From Ceratopteris richardii (taxonomy: Eukaryota; Streptophyta; Polypodiopsida; Polypodiales; Pteridaceae): a stretch of 64,000 nucleotides of DNA. The notes beneath the pieces are model-generated. The model searched no databases. It saw only the letters and a list, made by a program, of their open reading frames with translations, and was not told the origin of the DNA. Shown one piece after another: positions 48,701-60,690 of this stretch. The translations under genes were made by a program, and so were the position numbers. The first letter of the stretch is position 1; every line of letters starts with the position of its first letter. The stretch spans positions 134,494,196 to 134,558,195 of the forward strand of contig CM035423.1 of NCBI GenBank assembly GCA_020310875.1. The letters run 5' to 3'.

Positions 48701-49349
48701 CATTTGAGATGTGAGATTTGGGGCATTTGCATCATTATTTGGTCATTCCGTTTATGCATGTTGATTGGGGAATAGCTTTGTGTCAAACAAAATATATGAC
48801 ATATTATTGTAGTATTTTGGCCTTGAAGATTGTAAACCCATTGTCACTCCTATGGAGACAGGTTTAGAGTTGAGTCTTCATGATGCTGGAGATGCATTTG
48901 ATGATGTTCTCTATCAGCAAGCTGTTGGATGCTTGATTTACGTATGCATTACTCGATCAGATATTCAGTTTGTTATCTCATTGATGAGCATGTTTATGCA
49001 TTGCCCAAGTGTCAAGCATTGGCAGGTGGTTAAGCACATCTTTTGCTACTTAAGTAGTACCTGACTACTTGGACTGTTTTATCCCGAGGGGGGATCACTA
49101 CCGCTAGATTTACATGCTTTTTCTGACTTTGACTGGGTTGATTGCCATGACACTCATGTGTCCACTTGTGGTCTTTGCTTCATGCTTAGTAGCTCATGCA
49201 TATCTTGGTTGAGCAAGAAGCAGCCTACTATGGCCACTTCTAGTTGTGAGGCTCAGTATAGGGTAGCTTTCACAGTGATTGTTAAATGTGTGTGGCTCAG
49301 ATGCCTTATGGATGATTTAGGTGTTGGTTAGTCTTTTGCCACCACCATC
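45756..49349 (+). mobile_element. Ty1/copia 'E', same family as D (fossil, old)
   Basis: Degenerate plus-strand element: gag (about 45,765-46,140; FLTKIKDLKEQL, LNGLPDSYQSF), CCHC knuckle (about 46,245-46,300), protease region, GAG-pre-integrase (about 46,850-46,960), integrase (about 47,025-47,590), linker with MPKWLVQTLRDSKLDA (about 47,935), reverse transcriptase (about 48,090-48,800) and RNase H to 49,349. No LTR is seen at either end. Heavily broken, with many breaks; clearly older than D. Confidence 0.9.
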
Positions 49350-50184
<835 letters not shown>

Positions 50185-50442
50185 TGTGTATATTGTACAT
50201 TTTGATAGGCCTACTTTGCGATGTAATACAATGGATAATAGAAAATTTTGTTTTAACCTATATTCTTTGTCTTTTTTTCCTCTCTCTTGCTCTATCTCTC
50301 TTTGACTCCCAGCATAATTGTATGCAACTAAATTTTCTTTCAGTCAATTATATATGGATTTTGAACATGCATGCACTTGCCTATTATTTTGTGACTAGAT
50401 ATGTTCCTTTTGTACCAATTGATGTCCCACATGTCATTTTCA
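50185..50442. other. Intergenic stretch, no gene seen
   Basis: AT-rich and pyrimidine-rich DNA after the H3-like gene. A possible 3' UTR, but no clear polyadenylation signal was recognised. Confidence 0.6.
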
Positions 50443-50537
50443 TGCCAAAAAACCCCCAGCCACAGAAACGCGGGATTCAGCCCTGCAAATTTTTTGCAAG
50501 GCTAAATCCCCGTTCTATGGCTGGGGGTTTTTTGGCA
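50443..50537. repeat. 95-bp foldback element, copy 1
   Basis: Near-perfect hairpin: left end TGCCAAAAAACCCCCAGCCA is mirrored by TGGCTGGGGGTTTTTTGGCA, arms of about 45 bp with a few mismatches and almost no loop. A second copy lies 264 bp further on. Confidence 0.88.
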
Positions 50538-50635
50538 TATTTTGGGCTTGTGTAAGCATGAAATGTATGGTAGAGATGTAATGGTCTATCAAATCAGAGT
50601 TTATACAGTATAGGTAATCATTGGTATGCATAAAA

Positions 50636-50684
50636 GGTATGGATGAGATCCTTGGTATAGGTATGGATGAGATCCTTGGTATAT
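50636..50684. repeat. 24-bp direct duplication
   Basis: GGTATGGATGAGATCCTT followed by GGTATA occurs twice in a row. Confidence 0.85.
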
Positions 50685-50800
50685 TAAATGCAGAGGTTAT
50701 AACTTACAGGTAATATTTGGTATTGATTATAACTAAACCTAGTGAAAATTAAGTATTACATACGTTCCAATGGTTTGTAGCCCCTAAAAACACCAGAGAA

Positions 50801-50897
50801 GGCCAAAAAAGCCCTAGCCACAGAAACGCGGCAAACAGCCCTGCAAAAATTTTGCAGGGCTGTTTCCCACGTTTCTATGGCTGGGGCTTTTTTTGGA
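50801..50897. repeat. 97-bp foldback element, copy 2
   Basis: Left end GGCCAAAAAAGCCCTAGCCA pairs with TGGCTGGGGCTTTTTTTGG; core GCCCTGCAAAAATTTTGCAGGGC is a perfect palindrome apart from the centre. Same family as copy 1 (shared CAGCCA/AGCCACAGAAACGCGG). Confidence 0.88.
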
Positions 50898-51056
50898 CTT
50901 TTCTATGCATATCCATATACAAATAGACCATAGAAAATAAAAAGACTTCAAATCAGATACAATTTGTGGAAGAAATAAGCCCAATTTATTAGCACATTCA
51001 TACACATGACTAGACAAATAAGGAAATAAAGAGTTTGTATTATCAAAACATTTACA

Positions 51057-52606
51057 TCATTTCTCAGTTGCCTTCAATTTCTCTACAATTTTCTTTCTCC
51101 TTTGGAGAGATTGAGGCAGCTCGTAAGTCAATACAGATCTTGATATTACATGGGGGTCTTGCATTCCCAGACCCATGGTGATACCTATTTGCCCTAATAC
51201 TTTTCCTCTAAAATTAAGTCCTAATGTAGTAACAACTAAGGATTTCCTAACCAAAATGACACAATTAGTGCCTTGGGTTATTGTACATAAACACAAAATT
51301 TTGCTAAGGGCCTTCAAGCACCAAGTCATGAAGTGCCCATCCGGACTGTAGTCTTTGTGTATGATAACAAAATCATCCTTTCGCAACTTTCCGATGTAGT
51401 TTGCCAAGGATGAACCACTCCTGCGAGAAGCTCGATCCCCACCAGATCTTGCTGTGAACTTGTTTAGCTCAATTGCTTCCTGTTAAAAAAAAATGAGAAT
51501 TCAACCTCCTACAATGTTTTCTTAAATTCTCCATTTATTTAATTTAATTACCACTTACATCATGAAGCTTGCCTTCTTCCTCCCCTCTTCCAGGGGCATC
51601 AAGATCAATGCTAGAGTGGGCCATGCCACTCTGCTCTGCTACAGGGGATGTAGGAATTTTTTTCTTCATTATCCTCTCCCGTGCTGCACTAAACTCCTCC
51701 TCCGTAGTATAATTGTTATCATCTTTTAAAATATCAGCACACACCATTGCTATGGTGTCTACCACAGAATCCCCAAGAGGGATTGCCTTCTTTTCAAGTA
51801 TGTCAGATGTGTTGTCAAGCGGAACATCTGACATTCTAGAGAAAATACTCAAGCATTCATCTAGACGTAGACCGAATGCCTTCTCAATGTCATGAAGTAA
51901 AATAAATTCCTCTCCATCCACAATGATGCTGGAGAGATGTTCAAGTTCCACCTCTGGTAATGTGGGCTCAGAGGAGTTGAGATTTGAAGGGGGGCCTCCT
52001 CCATGCTTGATTGCTCGCATAGTTTGTCCTCAACACCACGAGGAAATTCTCGATGGACTGTAATGCTTTCTTTGGCAAAATTTGTGGCCTCTGGTTGAGG
52101 CTCATTCTTCTCCTTAACAAAACCCCCAGTGACAAGGTTGGGGAGCTCAACAGGTGTAGGTTTGGGCTCCTCATTAATGATAAAATATGTTGTTGCAATG
52201 TAGGAAAGGTACTTTGTACCCATCCTCTTCTTTTTGTTAAGTTTTTTTACTAATGGCACAGAGTCATCTAATAAGTGCCCTGCAGTTTCAACAATTGCCA
52301 TGAAGCGCTTAAGGCGCTTCATGAAGGCTTCATTGCCTCTATGTATGTAGAGTAGAAGGTCACATGGACCCATTTACCCTCATAAGGCGGTATTTCTATA
52401 TAGTAACGCAAGATGTAGTGCTCAAGGAACTCTATGATTTCCTCGAGCACATCAGAGTTCAGTTGAATTGTTTTGTCTAGATCAGGGACTCTAGACAATA
52501 GGTCATACAAGTGGTTTTGACCTTTGAACTCAGTTGATTCCAAGAACTCATTGAAGAGTTCACGTGGACGTTTGGGTTTCAGGGTACTAGAGGATGCGGC
52601 AGCCAT
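51057..52606 (-). pseudogene. Unrecognised spliced gene with TATA box, two frame changes
   Basis: Family not recognised. The start ATG at 52,606 (GCAATGGCTGCC, good plant context) opens MAAASSSTLKPKRPREL. The first exon runs to 51,559 with two frame changes (about 52,330-52,375 and about 51,990-52,020), so the present copy cannot give one protein unless there are assembly errors. A donor GTAAGT (51,558-51,553), a 79-nt intron and the acceptor TTTTTTTAACAG lead in phase 0 to a last exon, 51,479-51,057, ending in TGA. Visible features: a helical N-terminal part, a Lys-rich patch (KKLNKKKR), an acidic/Pro linker, a segment with VDGEEFILLHDIEKAFGL, and a basic C-terminus QRRKKIVEKLK. No signal peptide or membrane segment. 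The 300-codon-plus length, splice sites and TATA box point to a host gene or a gene carried by an unknown transposon. Confidence 0.6.
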
Positions 52607-52694
52607 TGCGCGTGATGCTAGCTTGTGTGAGTGCTCTACAAGTGATTCTAGCTCTTCTTGGTTGCAAAAGTGAGAAATGAGAGAATAAGTGTTG

Positions 52695-52702
52695 CTTTTA
52701 TA
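52695..52702 (-). promoter_or_regulatory. TATA box of the gene at 52,606
   Basis: CTATAAAAGC on the minus strand, about 90 nt before the ATG, in an otherwise AT-rich upstream region. Position fits a plant core promoter with a leader of about 60 nt. The rest of 52,607-53,063 shows no gene. Confidence 0.6.
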
Positions 52703-53063
52703 GTAGTTTCAAAATTTTAAAGTGAGTGGGACCCATTTTAAAACTAAAACTGATACCTTCAAATAAAATAATCACGCACAAAACTTGAAAAAAAAACTTT
52801 GGCTCATAAGAAAGATTGATCAGAATCATTAACCAGAATAAGATACACCACATCTACAAAATAGGAAAAATAAATTCTCAGAACTTTAAAGTTATAATAA
52901 ATTGCCATTGGAAAAATCAAAGATTTGGCAAATTGTACATCGTATTGAGATCAAAATATTTTACATGCTACATGTCTTGCATGTTTAATACATTGTTGCA
53001 GAAGAAGGATTATAAGTGGAACATATGTTGTGTGTACACTCTAGCACTCAAATAGTTCTTGAG

Positions 53064-53641
53064 CTACGCCAACGAAAGTTGAGTTCTATCCACACTCCAT
53101 TCAGGAAGGACTTTAATTTTATCCTCCAACCTCTTACCAATCTGCAGACAAATAGAAAACTTTAAATGAACATATTTGAGTATAAGAGTTTGTATAAACA
53201 AAAGAAAGAATACCATATGCAACTTACCTTATGCCCTTGTATTATGAATTTTGATTGATCCAGATCCTCAAATCCCATGATTACTAGATGTTATCTCACA
53301 TTGGCAAGAGTCCAATGATGATTTACCGAAATAACTTCCATTTCGTTGTTGGGTAGATTTATCTTAATTTCAAATGAAATAAAAAAACCCTCTGAACTTT
53401 GTAATGGTATCCATTCACCAAGTTTACACATCCAACGATCATAATAGAATCTAATGTACAATGAAGTACGATGTTTCAAGTATCGAAATCCTATGCCTGT
53501 TGTACCAATTTTACAAAGGTATCTATCCCCTTTAGTGCATCCTTCTACAAGTCCCCAATTTTCACCTAGTAAACCCTCTACCTGCTCATACGTGATATCT
53601 TTTAACATGAACATTGTTGAAGTCTCTAGAATTGTGAATAT
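53064..53641 (-). pseudogene. Unrecognised spliced gene, 3' part, one in-frame stop
   Basis: Family not recognised. An exon opening after the acceptor CTTTTTTCAG at 53,644-53,642 reads MFMLKDITYEQVEGLL, then GIGFRYLKHRTSLYIRF, WIPLQSSEGFFISFEIKI and NHHWTLANVR. Here a TAA stands where the same frame continues for 23 more codons (MGFEDLDQSKFIIQGHK) to a donor GTAAGT (53,227-53,222). An 86-nt intron and the acceptor TGTCTGCAG lead in phase 0 to a last exon, 53,141-53,064 (KVLPEWSVDRTQLSLA, stop). The alternating hydrophobic pattern suggests a beta-rich fold. The 5' end is not found. It is upstream of, and on the same strand as, the gene at 52,606. Confidence 0.55.
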
Positions 53642-54469
53642 CTGAAAAAAGTGTACAAAACAATGAACAGGAACACACCAATGTAATCCTATAGATCTTG
53701 AAACTCTTATAAATTTCAAAGAGTTGTGTATGTCCATCACCATCTTATGCTTCAAAGATGTTAATGTCCATACATCAGGTTGCTGCCACTCGAGCTTTAA
53801 AAGAGAATCTACCTTAATCATCTCTCACCTGCCAAAATCATTTGATGAAGAGGGTACAACATATGTATGTGTGTAAAAGAAAACTCTCTCACGTAATAGT
53901 TGAGCAGGACGGGCTTGTGGAAAGACTAAGCATGGTTGAGACAAGTGGGCATTGAAAGGTGCCATTGAAGAACACGTCGATTTTGGGTCCACCAAAGACG
54001 ATGGCAACTCTACTCAAAACAACAACTTAGATGCATCGAGAGTCTTAAAGCATATTGGAATTTGGAACTTTCGAGACCACCCTTTTTTCGGTTTTTAAAT
54101 TTTTCTCAAGATGTCGACAGCAACGGTGAAATTTTAGCTTTTGATCAAGTTACTCTATATAGGAAATTTCAAATTATCAAGCATCAACCTATGTGTGACT
54201 GAGGGACAAAATGCGTAGATGTCATTCCCACACCGTAGATTTCTCTTTGTCCAATCAATCATCATTGTGATGCACACCAACATTCCAATGAGCAAACAAA
54301 TAGCTTGTGTTTTGCTGGTGTCACAAGCTCTTAGTGATGGGTTTATGAGGACATGTATGTAACTAGTTGGTCATTAGCAAGTCATCCTCCATCTCTCTAC
54401 AATGGTACATAGATAGAGGTTGTAGCAAACATATGGGTTGTAATAAATAATGTTTCACTAATTTACACC
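53642..54469. other. No gene supported; contains a short dispersed repeat
   Basis: 53,935-54,005 resembles 61,303-61,362 in inverted orientation (GCCATCGTCTT..GGTGGACC, then CTTTCAATGCCCAC). A possible upstream exon here (ATG at 53,965, donor at 53,828) does not join the 53,641 acceptor in phase and is not called. Confidence 0.5.
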
Positions 54470-56030
54470 ATTCATCACTCAAGGAAATTTAGTGTCACAA
54501 GATGACTCTAAGCACAAGATTACAGATGTGGGAGCTATTCCATTGAATAAATATCAAAGCCCCAAGGTGTTGAAGAATGTGCCACATGTGTCGATCATCA
54601 CCAAAAACTTGGTTTCAATAGCTCAAATGATTGGAAGAGGTTATGAGGTGAGTTTCAATGATCAAGGATGATTTTGCAAAGACCCCAATCATGACCACAA
54701 GCTCATATCAAAAGGAAAGAAGAAAGGGAGGCTCTTCACAATGAAGACAAAGCCATCAACACACTATCTACTAGTCAATCCAAAATACGCAAATCGAAGA
54801 GATTGATTTATGGCATAGAGAATTGGTCATATCAAGTTAAAAAGGATAAATATGTACAAATGAAAGGCTTGGTACATGGTTTACCTGATTTTAAATCTTA
54901 GAATATGCAACATTTGTGCCATGATTGTGTATTAGGGAAACGAAGGAGATTTTCATTCAAAAAGGGAGCACATGTGAGCAATGATTTGTTGAATCTCATA
55001 CATATAGATGTATGGGAACCTACAAGGGATCCATCCATTGGAGTTAATACATATTTTTCCACATTTATAGAGGATCATTCAAGGCTTTTTGGGATATATT
55101 GCATGAAAAAAAATTAGAGTTCTTTTACCGATTCAAGAGGTTCAAAAACCTAGAGGAGAACAAGATGAGGAAGTACATAAAGACCCTCATATCAAATGAA
55201 GGGGAAATATATTTTTCAAATGGATTTTCTAGTTTTCCATATGATCATGACATCAACACAAAGTTTATTTGCAGGTACACACCCCACAAAAATGGGGTAA
55301 CATAGAAGAAGAATTGACTTATATGAGAAATGGCTAGCCCTATGTTAGGTGAAACGAATGTTCCTAATTCGTATTTGGTTGATGTAGCAAATACATCCAT
55401 AACATTATGAACAGGTGTCCAACCTTAGGAGTACATGAAATCACACCTTATGAGTCTTTGTGTGATAAGAAACCCAACCTTTCACATCTCAAGGTGTTTC
55501 ATTGTGTGTCTTATGTTCACATATGTCAGGAATTGAGACACAAGTTAGACCTAAAGCCAGATAGGTTCTTATGTCATTGATATTTTTTTTTTTACAGACA
55601 AAGGGTTTAGATGTTATAACCCTAGCATCAAGGATCTTAAGGTCTTTGGGGATTTAATATTTGATGAGTTTCTACCTTCTTATGCTAGCAAAAATGTCTT
55701 GGAGGTTCAAAATCCAAATGAAGCATATACAAAGTTCAGTGAGCAACGTCCAATCATGGAGATGATTGTCCCAAACACTTCAAGAAAACCTTTATGGGAG
55801 AGTAATACATCCGCATTCGAAAGGGAGGAGAAGGAAGAAAGCTCATTCAAGTGGCGGTAGTAATAAAGAAAAAGGAAAGGTAAATAATGAAGAACATATG
55901 TTGGTAGACATGGAATCTACAAAATGATGAAGAAGTGGAGAAAATAGAAACTCTAAGAGTTTCATATTCCAAAAGAATGAGGATGATATTCCTACCACTT
56001 GATGGTGAGGTAAGTTCATCCAATGCTTGA
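54470..56030 (+). mobile_element. Ty1/copia remnant, GAG-pre-integrase and integrase (fossil, old)
   Basis: Plus-strand pieces: end of protease (about 54,520-54,620), GAG-pre-integrase with CHDCVLGKRRRFSF (about 54,820-54,970), integrase core (about 54,985-55,300; LLNLIHIDVWEPT, FIEDHSR), integrase C-terminal part (about 55,420-55,560) and a decayed linker beyond. No LTR is found. Heavily broken, with many breaks. A different copia family from C and D/E. Confidence 0.82.
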
Positions 56031-56309
56031 AACATAGGCTAAGCATGAATCTATGTATTGGAGAGGAAAAAAATTGAATGTCATGTTGAGTGATGCATAC
56101 ATAAATAAGGTATCATATAACTTTTTAATAAAAGCCACATCAAATACATCTCCAACCTCATGAGGACTTAATGATGAACATGTGTAGGTTTGGAACATAT
56201 AATCTGATGTACCTACTCATAGACCTTGCTATAGAAGTTTCCATGATCACTTGCTTTTACGATGGATTTTCAGTGTTCATTTATGAATCCAAAGGATTAG
56301 GGTAGAGCA

Positions 56310-57520
56310 CTAGTCCATCCCATGACTTAAGTGATTTGAGTTTTAGTCCCAATTCGATTGATGGTACCTATTATGGTCTTCCTCCTCTTTCTCTGTTCCT
56401 TCCTCTTCCTCTTGATCCATAGCTTTGGTTGGTGCCTTCTTCATTGCTTGATCTTGACTTTGAACTTGCTTTCGCTCTACCTTTGGAGTTTTTTCCACCT
56501 ATTTTGAATTGGCTCTACTTGAATAGAAAACTTGGACTTTGTTGCCCTTTGATTGTGAACCTCTATGGTTCATCTCCTAAGAGACAATTAGTGTCACTAA
56601 TCGATAAAATTTTGGTAGGGAATCTCTCATGTACATTAATTTAGTGAATTCTTTTCACCTTTCATCATCTCTCAAGCCATTGAGAGTGTAAACAATCATA
56701 TCATCATGTTGAATTGGGCTCCCAACTGAGCCTACGACATTTGTGAGTTCCCTAACCTTCAAAACGTACTCATTAATGTTAGTGCTTGGTGATTTCCTAA
56801 GATTATTCACCTCATTCTTGAGCCAAATTTTCCTTGAAGTGGACGAAGAATAAAATCTTATATAATGCATATGACTCTCCTATGCCTTTATATCCTCTCA
56901 TTAAGTGCCTTGACCCGTCCTTCTAGTGGTGTATCATGTACATGAGGCATTTGCTTTGTGCCAATCACTAATTCCAAAAATACTTTGCTCATAAGGTAGT
57001 TGCTTCCTCTAAATCTAGTCTATGGTTGATACTTGTCTTTCTCTAAGCTCTTCTAGCTTCTTCTCAAGTGTCCTTGTCTTAGATACTTGCCTCTCTAACT
57101 TTTGTATTTTGAACTATACTCAACCATACTGGATTTTCCTTCTCTTGGTGGATGAAGCATACGATCTCTCCAAGGTTTCCCATAAGGTAGTTGCTAACCC
57201 TAAACCTTTATGGTTGATACTTGCCTCTCTCTAGCTTCTATATTTTTGCACTATACTGAACCACACTGATCTCTTCTATTGTGCTCCTCTAGATTCTTCT
57301 TGGGTTTGTCTAAGTTGAAAAGGTGCGAGGGTAGCTTCCCCCTTGCCAACATTTGGCTAATTGAAGTATAGATTCATATAGCCCTCTTTTGATGTCTTCT
57401 TGACTTGATAACTCGTCCTTGTGCTCCCTCGAGTTGTCTTGATCCCTCCAACTCCTCAATATGATGCCTTTGATGTCTCTTCAAGCCTAAAAAATAATTT
57501 GATACCATTGATATGGAAAG
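56310..57520 (-). mobile_element. Ty1/copia remnant, gag and leader (fossil, minus strand)
   Basis: Minus-strand gag: SSTSRKIWLKNEV and INEYVLKVRELTNVVGS (about 56,870-56,655), continuing into a Ser/Lys/Arg-rich gag tail (about 56,560-56,330). A TGGTATCA match at 57,507-57,500 could be its primer site, which would place an LTR beyond it. Heavily broken. Confidence 0.65.
56980..57270. repeat. Imperfect tandem duplication
   Basis: CATAAGGTAGTTGCT and TATGGTTGATACTTG recur about 190 bp apart, along with CTCTCTA and AACTATACTCAACCA/CACTATACTGAACCA. Confidence 0.6.
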
Positions 57521-58256
57521 GTTTCTAACACCCAAATGTAGCTATAGAATATGGTTGTCATCCACTAGACCCACACACAGTGATATGTGATCACTATTAC
57601 GGAGTTTTCTATGCAAATATGAAAAAAATTAGATAATTAAATTTTATGCACTTAAACTAGAAGTATTTCTCTAACCAAATGTTGAATAAAATCAAATGGA
57701 AACTCGAGCTATGAGAACCATTAACTTCAAGATAGGATATTTGCCTTGAGCAGCCATTGCCTATGTGCAAAGATATAGGCGGATAAATTTGGCAAATTCA
57801 CATAATTCACATAGAAGGGAAATTTGAGACCTTTGGGAAATATATGAGAGATCAAATAATGAAAGTCAACTAAACCTCTAGATAGAGAGGAGCAAAATCA
57901 TAGAACATGAGATTTGCAAGTAGGAGGATTGTTAGCTGGAGGTTATTCCTTCACTAAACTAAGAGGGAACTCACAAAAGTCAATGGGCAGTTCAAAAGTT
58001 TTGAGTTTGTTTTACGTTGTTGAAGCTCCTAACTTGATTCCTTGACTTTTGACCCTCTTTTTTGACTGGTCCACCTAGAAAACTCATGGATGACTCTTTC
58101 TTAATGCTTGAAACCTGTTTTGAACCTGTTGAAACCTGTTTTTCAACCTAGAAAACTCATGGTGCACTATTGCTAATAGCTCTGCAAAACGTATCCTGGC
58201 AAGGTGCATAACAACAATAATGCTTTCATTCCATTATCCATATCCATATTCTCAGC
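57521..58256. other. No gene seen; possible LTR of the minus-strand copia
   Basis: Position after a primer-site-like TGGTATCA suggests LTR or flank, but no second copy or clear TG..CA ends are seen in the window. Confidence 0.3.
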
Positions 58257-58538
58257 CTATAACTGGGAGAATATAGCATCAAACTCATTTAGATGAGCAA
58301 CAACACTATCTATGTCCTTCATGCAAAGGTCATATAATTTTCTCATCAGATACACTTTATTTGATGCCATCTCTTTTTCATATGTATCACATAACTTCTT
58401 CCAACTCTCCTTTGCAGTTTCACAGTCTAGTACTATAAAGTAAACATTATCTGTCAGGTGCAAGCAAATGGTAGACCTGGCCATTTCATTTAACTTATCC
58501 CAATATATTGTTATTGAGGCCCATCCACTTTCCAACAT
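58257..58538 (-). mobile_element. Ty1/copia gag remnant (fossil, minus strand)
   Basis: Gag (UBN2-type) piece: WKKLCDTYEKEMASNKVYLM and VVAHLNEFDAIFSQL, typical of copia gag. No other part of this element is recognised. It lies back to back with a plus-strand gag piece. Confidence 0.75.
58501..58538. repeat. 38-bp direct repeat, left copy (partner 59,910-59,947)
   Basis: CAATATATTGTTATTGAGGC followed by CCA..CTTTCCAACAT, repeated nearly exactly 1.4 kb away on either side of a copia piece. Confidence 0.85.
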
Positions 58539-58539
58539 T

Positions 58540-59850
58540 TGATATCAGACCATAGTTGACATACATCGTTAACAAGATGAGTGATTATAGACTTGATAAT
58601 GAAGACAAGCTTGAACGAATTTCTAACTATCCAATGTGGAGTTTTATGATGATAAGTTTGTTAGCATCAAATAACTTATGGAAAATTTTCAATGGCACTT
58701 ATCCAAGGCCAAGACAAGTCAAAGAAGATGTTGCTTCATCTTCTAGAAGACCCATCGTTCTTATTGCTGCTCACCAAGAGGTTAGTCAAGAAGAAGGAAC
58801 TACTATATCATCAAGAGTCCATACTACTATGAGATTACTTCCTACAGAAGAGCAATCCAGATGTGATTCAAGGGATGTGCAAAAACTTTCATATATTGCT
58901 ATGGGAGTTAAGAAGCATATATTATACCCCAAATCAAGTCATGCAAAACCTCTCATCAGGATTGGTTGGATTTGGAGAATCTCTATCAAAGTAGAAACCC
59001 TGCTAGGGAAGCTCATCTACGGAGACAACTATCCAACACAAGGATAAAAGTTGGTGAATCATTTTAGTCACATATTTTTAAGCTAAAAGACTTATGAGAT
59101 CAGTTGCTCAATGTTGCAGAGGGGGCTTGTTGGAAACAATATCATAATGTCACCATAAGGATAACATATGTTTTATATTCTATATAATGATCGCAAGATA
59201 TGGCACTAGGCGCCTTGGATAAGCAAAGCATCCCAAACATCCCACCTACGTTCGAAACCCATTGCGTGTAAGACCAATAGATCGTGGAACAATTCTTTTG
59301 AGATGAGTTTTTTGAGAAAAAAAAGCGATCATCATTTTTGTGCGATTATGTTTTGAATATTTTTTTTGCTTTGTGATTGTAATTGATCATGTTCTTTTTT
59401 ATTTTTGTACATGGGCTTATAAGCCCAATATTGAGGGCCAAGGATCATAGTTAAGAATCTTCTCAACCACTAACTCAAGCTATACACAAGCTTTGGAGGT
59501 GATCAAGGAGGAGGTCATCTTAGAGGGAGAGTTTCTATAATCTTGAAGGAGGTGTGATCTACATCTAGAGACATTTAAAAGAGTTTGTGTCAGCCAATGT
59601 AATGTGAGTAATAAGTCTACATCTATCCTCACTTGTTCATTCACTAGTTTTTGATTTAAGATAATCAGAATTTGGGTTCGCTGTAAACTAATTCTAAACT
59701 ATTGATATTCTCCATATTCACACACGTCAGTTTGTACCATATTCACACATTGTAATTTGATAGTGGAATATAGATAGTGTAGGTGAGCATCATAGCTTAC
59801 CGTTACACTTGGAAAATCTTGTCTATTCTTTCTATCTCTCACTCATCATC
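58540..59850 (+). mobile_element. Ty1/copia remnant, gag N-terminus and probable LTR (fossil)
   Basis: A primer-site-like TGATATCAGACC (58,540-58,551) is followed by gag (58,574-59,040; SNYPMWSFMMISLL, LWKIFNGTYPRP, YIAMGVKKHIL). At about 59,117 comes a purine tract GCAGAGGGGGCT, then TGTTGGAAACAATATC (59,129), a likely LTR start. The LTR end is not certain; 59,160-59,850 has no gene. Broken, and most of pol is absent. Confidence 0.65.
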
Positions 59851-59909
59851 TTTTTGGGTATGAAGGTGTGTATGCTAAGGTTCATGTGTTGGAAGATCCT
59901 GTAAACTTT

Positions 59910-59947
59910 CAATATATTGTTATTGAGGCCCACCCCACTTCCAACAT
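59910..59947. repeat. 38-bp direct repeat, right copy
   Basis: Partner of 58,501-58,538; may mark the true LTR ends of the copia piece between them. Confidence 0.85.
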
Positions 59948-59989
59948 CTATGCACTCGAATCACCAATGATCTCACTTCAGAAGAAGAA

Positions 59990-60690
59990 AATGACTTGGT
60001 CTTGCTCTCAAGAGAATACAGAGATGTTTTTTCTTGATCTTATAAGGATCTAAAAGGCATGGATCTAGAATGGGATCCCCATGATAAGCAAAGGAAAGCC
60101 TATGGCAAAATGACCGTACACTTGTAATGATGCCTATTCCAAAAAAAAGAAGAGAAATTGATAAGTTGTCGGAGGTTGCTTTTTATTTTGTTAAATAGAT
60201 CACACAAAATAGGTTTCACCACTAGTTGTGGTGCCCAAGAAAAAGGAAACCTTTGAGTGTGCATTAATTTAAAGTCAATGAATGCACCATTGGGGATAGT
60301 TATTCTTTACTATGATAACTGATCCCTTTCTAGTGCAAAGTCCCTTTTTAGTGCAAAGCTTTTGGATAGAAGTATGTAGTTTCCTCATGGGATTTTCTAT
60401 ATACAATGAAGTATCCATAGCAATAGAAGAACAACACAAAATGGCTCTCGCTATGGAATCCGGTACTTTTGCATTCAAAATGATGCTATTCGGGGTTACT
60501 TACGCACCCACCATCGTGTAGAGACTAAAGTTCCATGTATTTAAAGAGTTTTCGCAAGAATGTTTAGAGGCATATGCTGATGAACTTAGATGTTACCACA
60601 TTCGAGAACGCATGTGCATATTTGATGAACTCTATGCTTGCTCAAGATTTAGATGTTACCACATTCGAGAACTCGTGTGCATATTTGATA
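59990..60690 (+). mobile_element. Ty3/gypsy reverse transcriptase remnant (fossil, old)
   Basis: Plus-strand traces of a non-chromovirus reverse transcriptase: YKDLKGMD (about 60,040), VVPKK-like segment (about 60,225), FLMGFSIYNEVSIAIEEQHK (about 60,375-60,440), ESGTFAFKMMLFGVTYAP (about 60,457-60,515). It resembles elements F and G in type, not the chromoviruses. Heavily decayed; no LTR. Confidence 0.75.

Noticed and set aside
53829-53965. Possible first exon (start MAPFNAHLSQP) for the gene ending at 53,064
   Set aside because: Its donor phase does not fit the acceptor at 53,642, and the sequence overlaps a short repeat also found at 61.3 kb.
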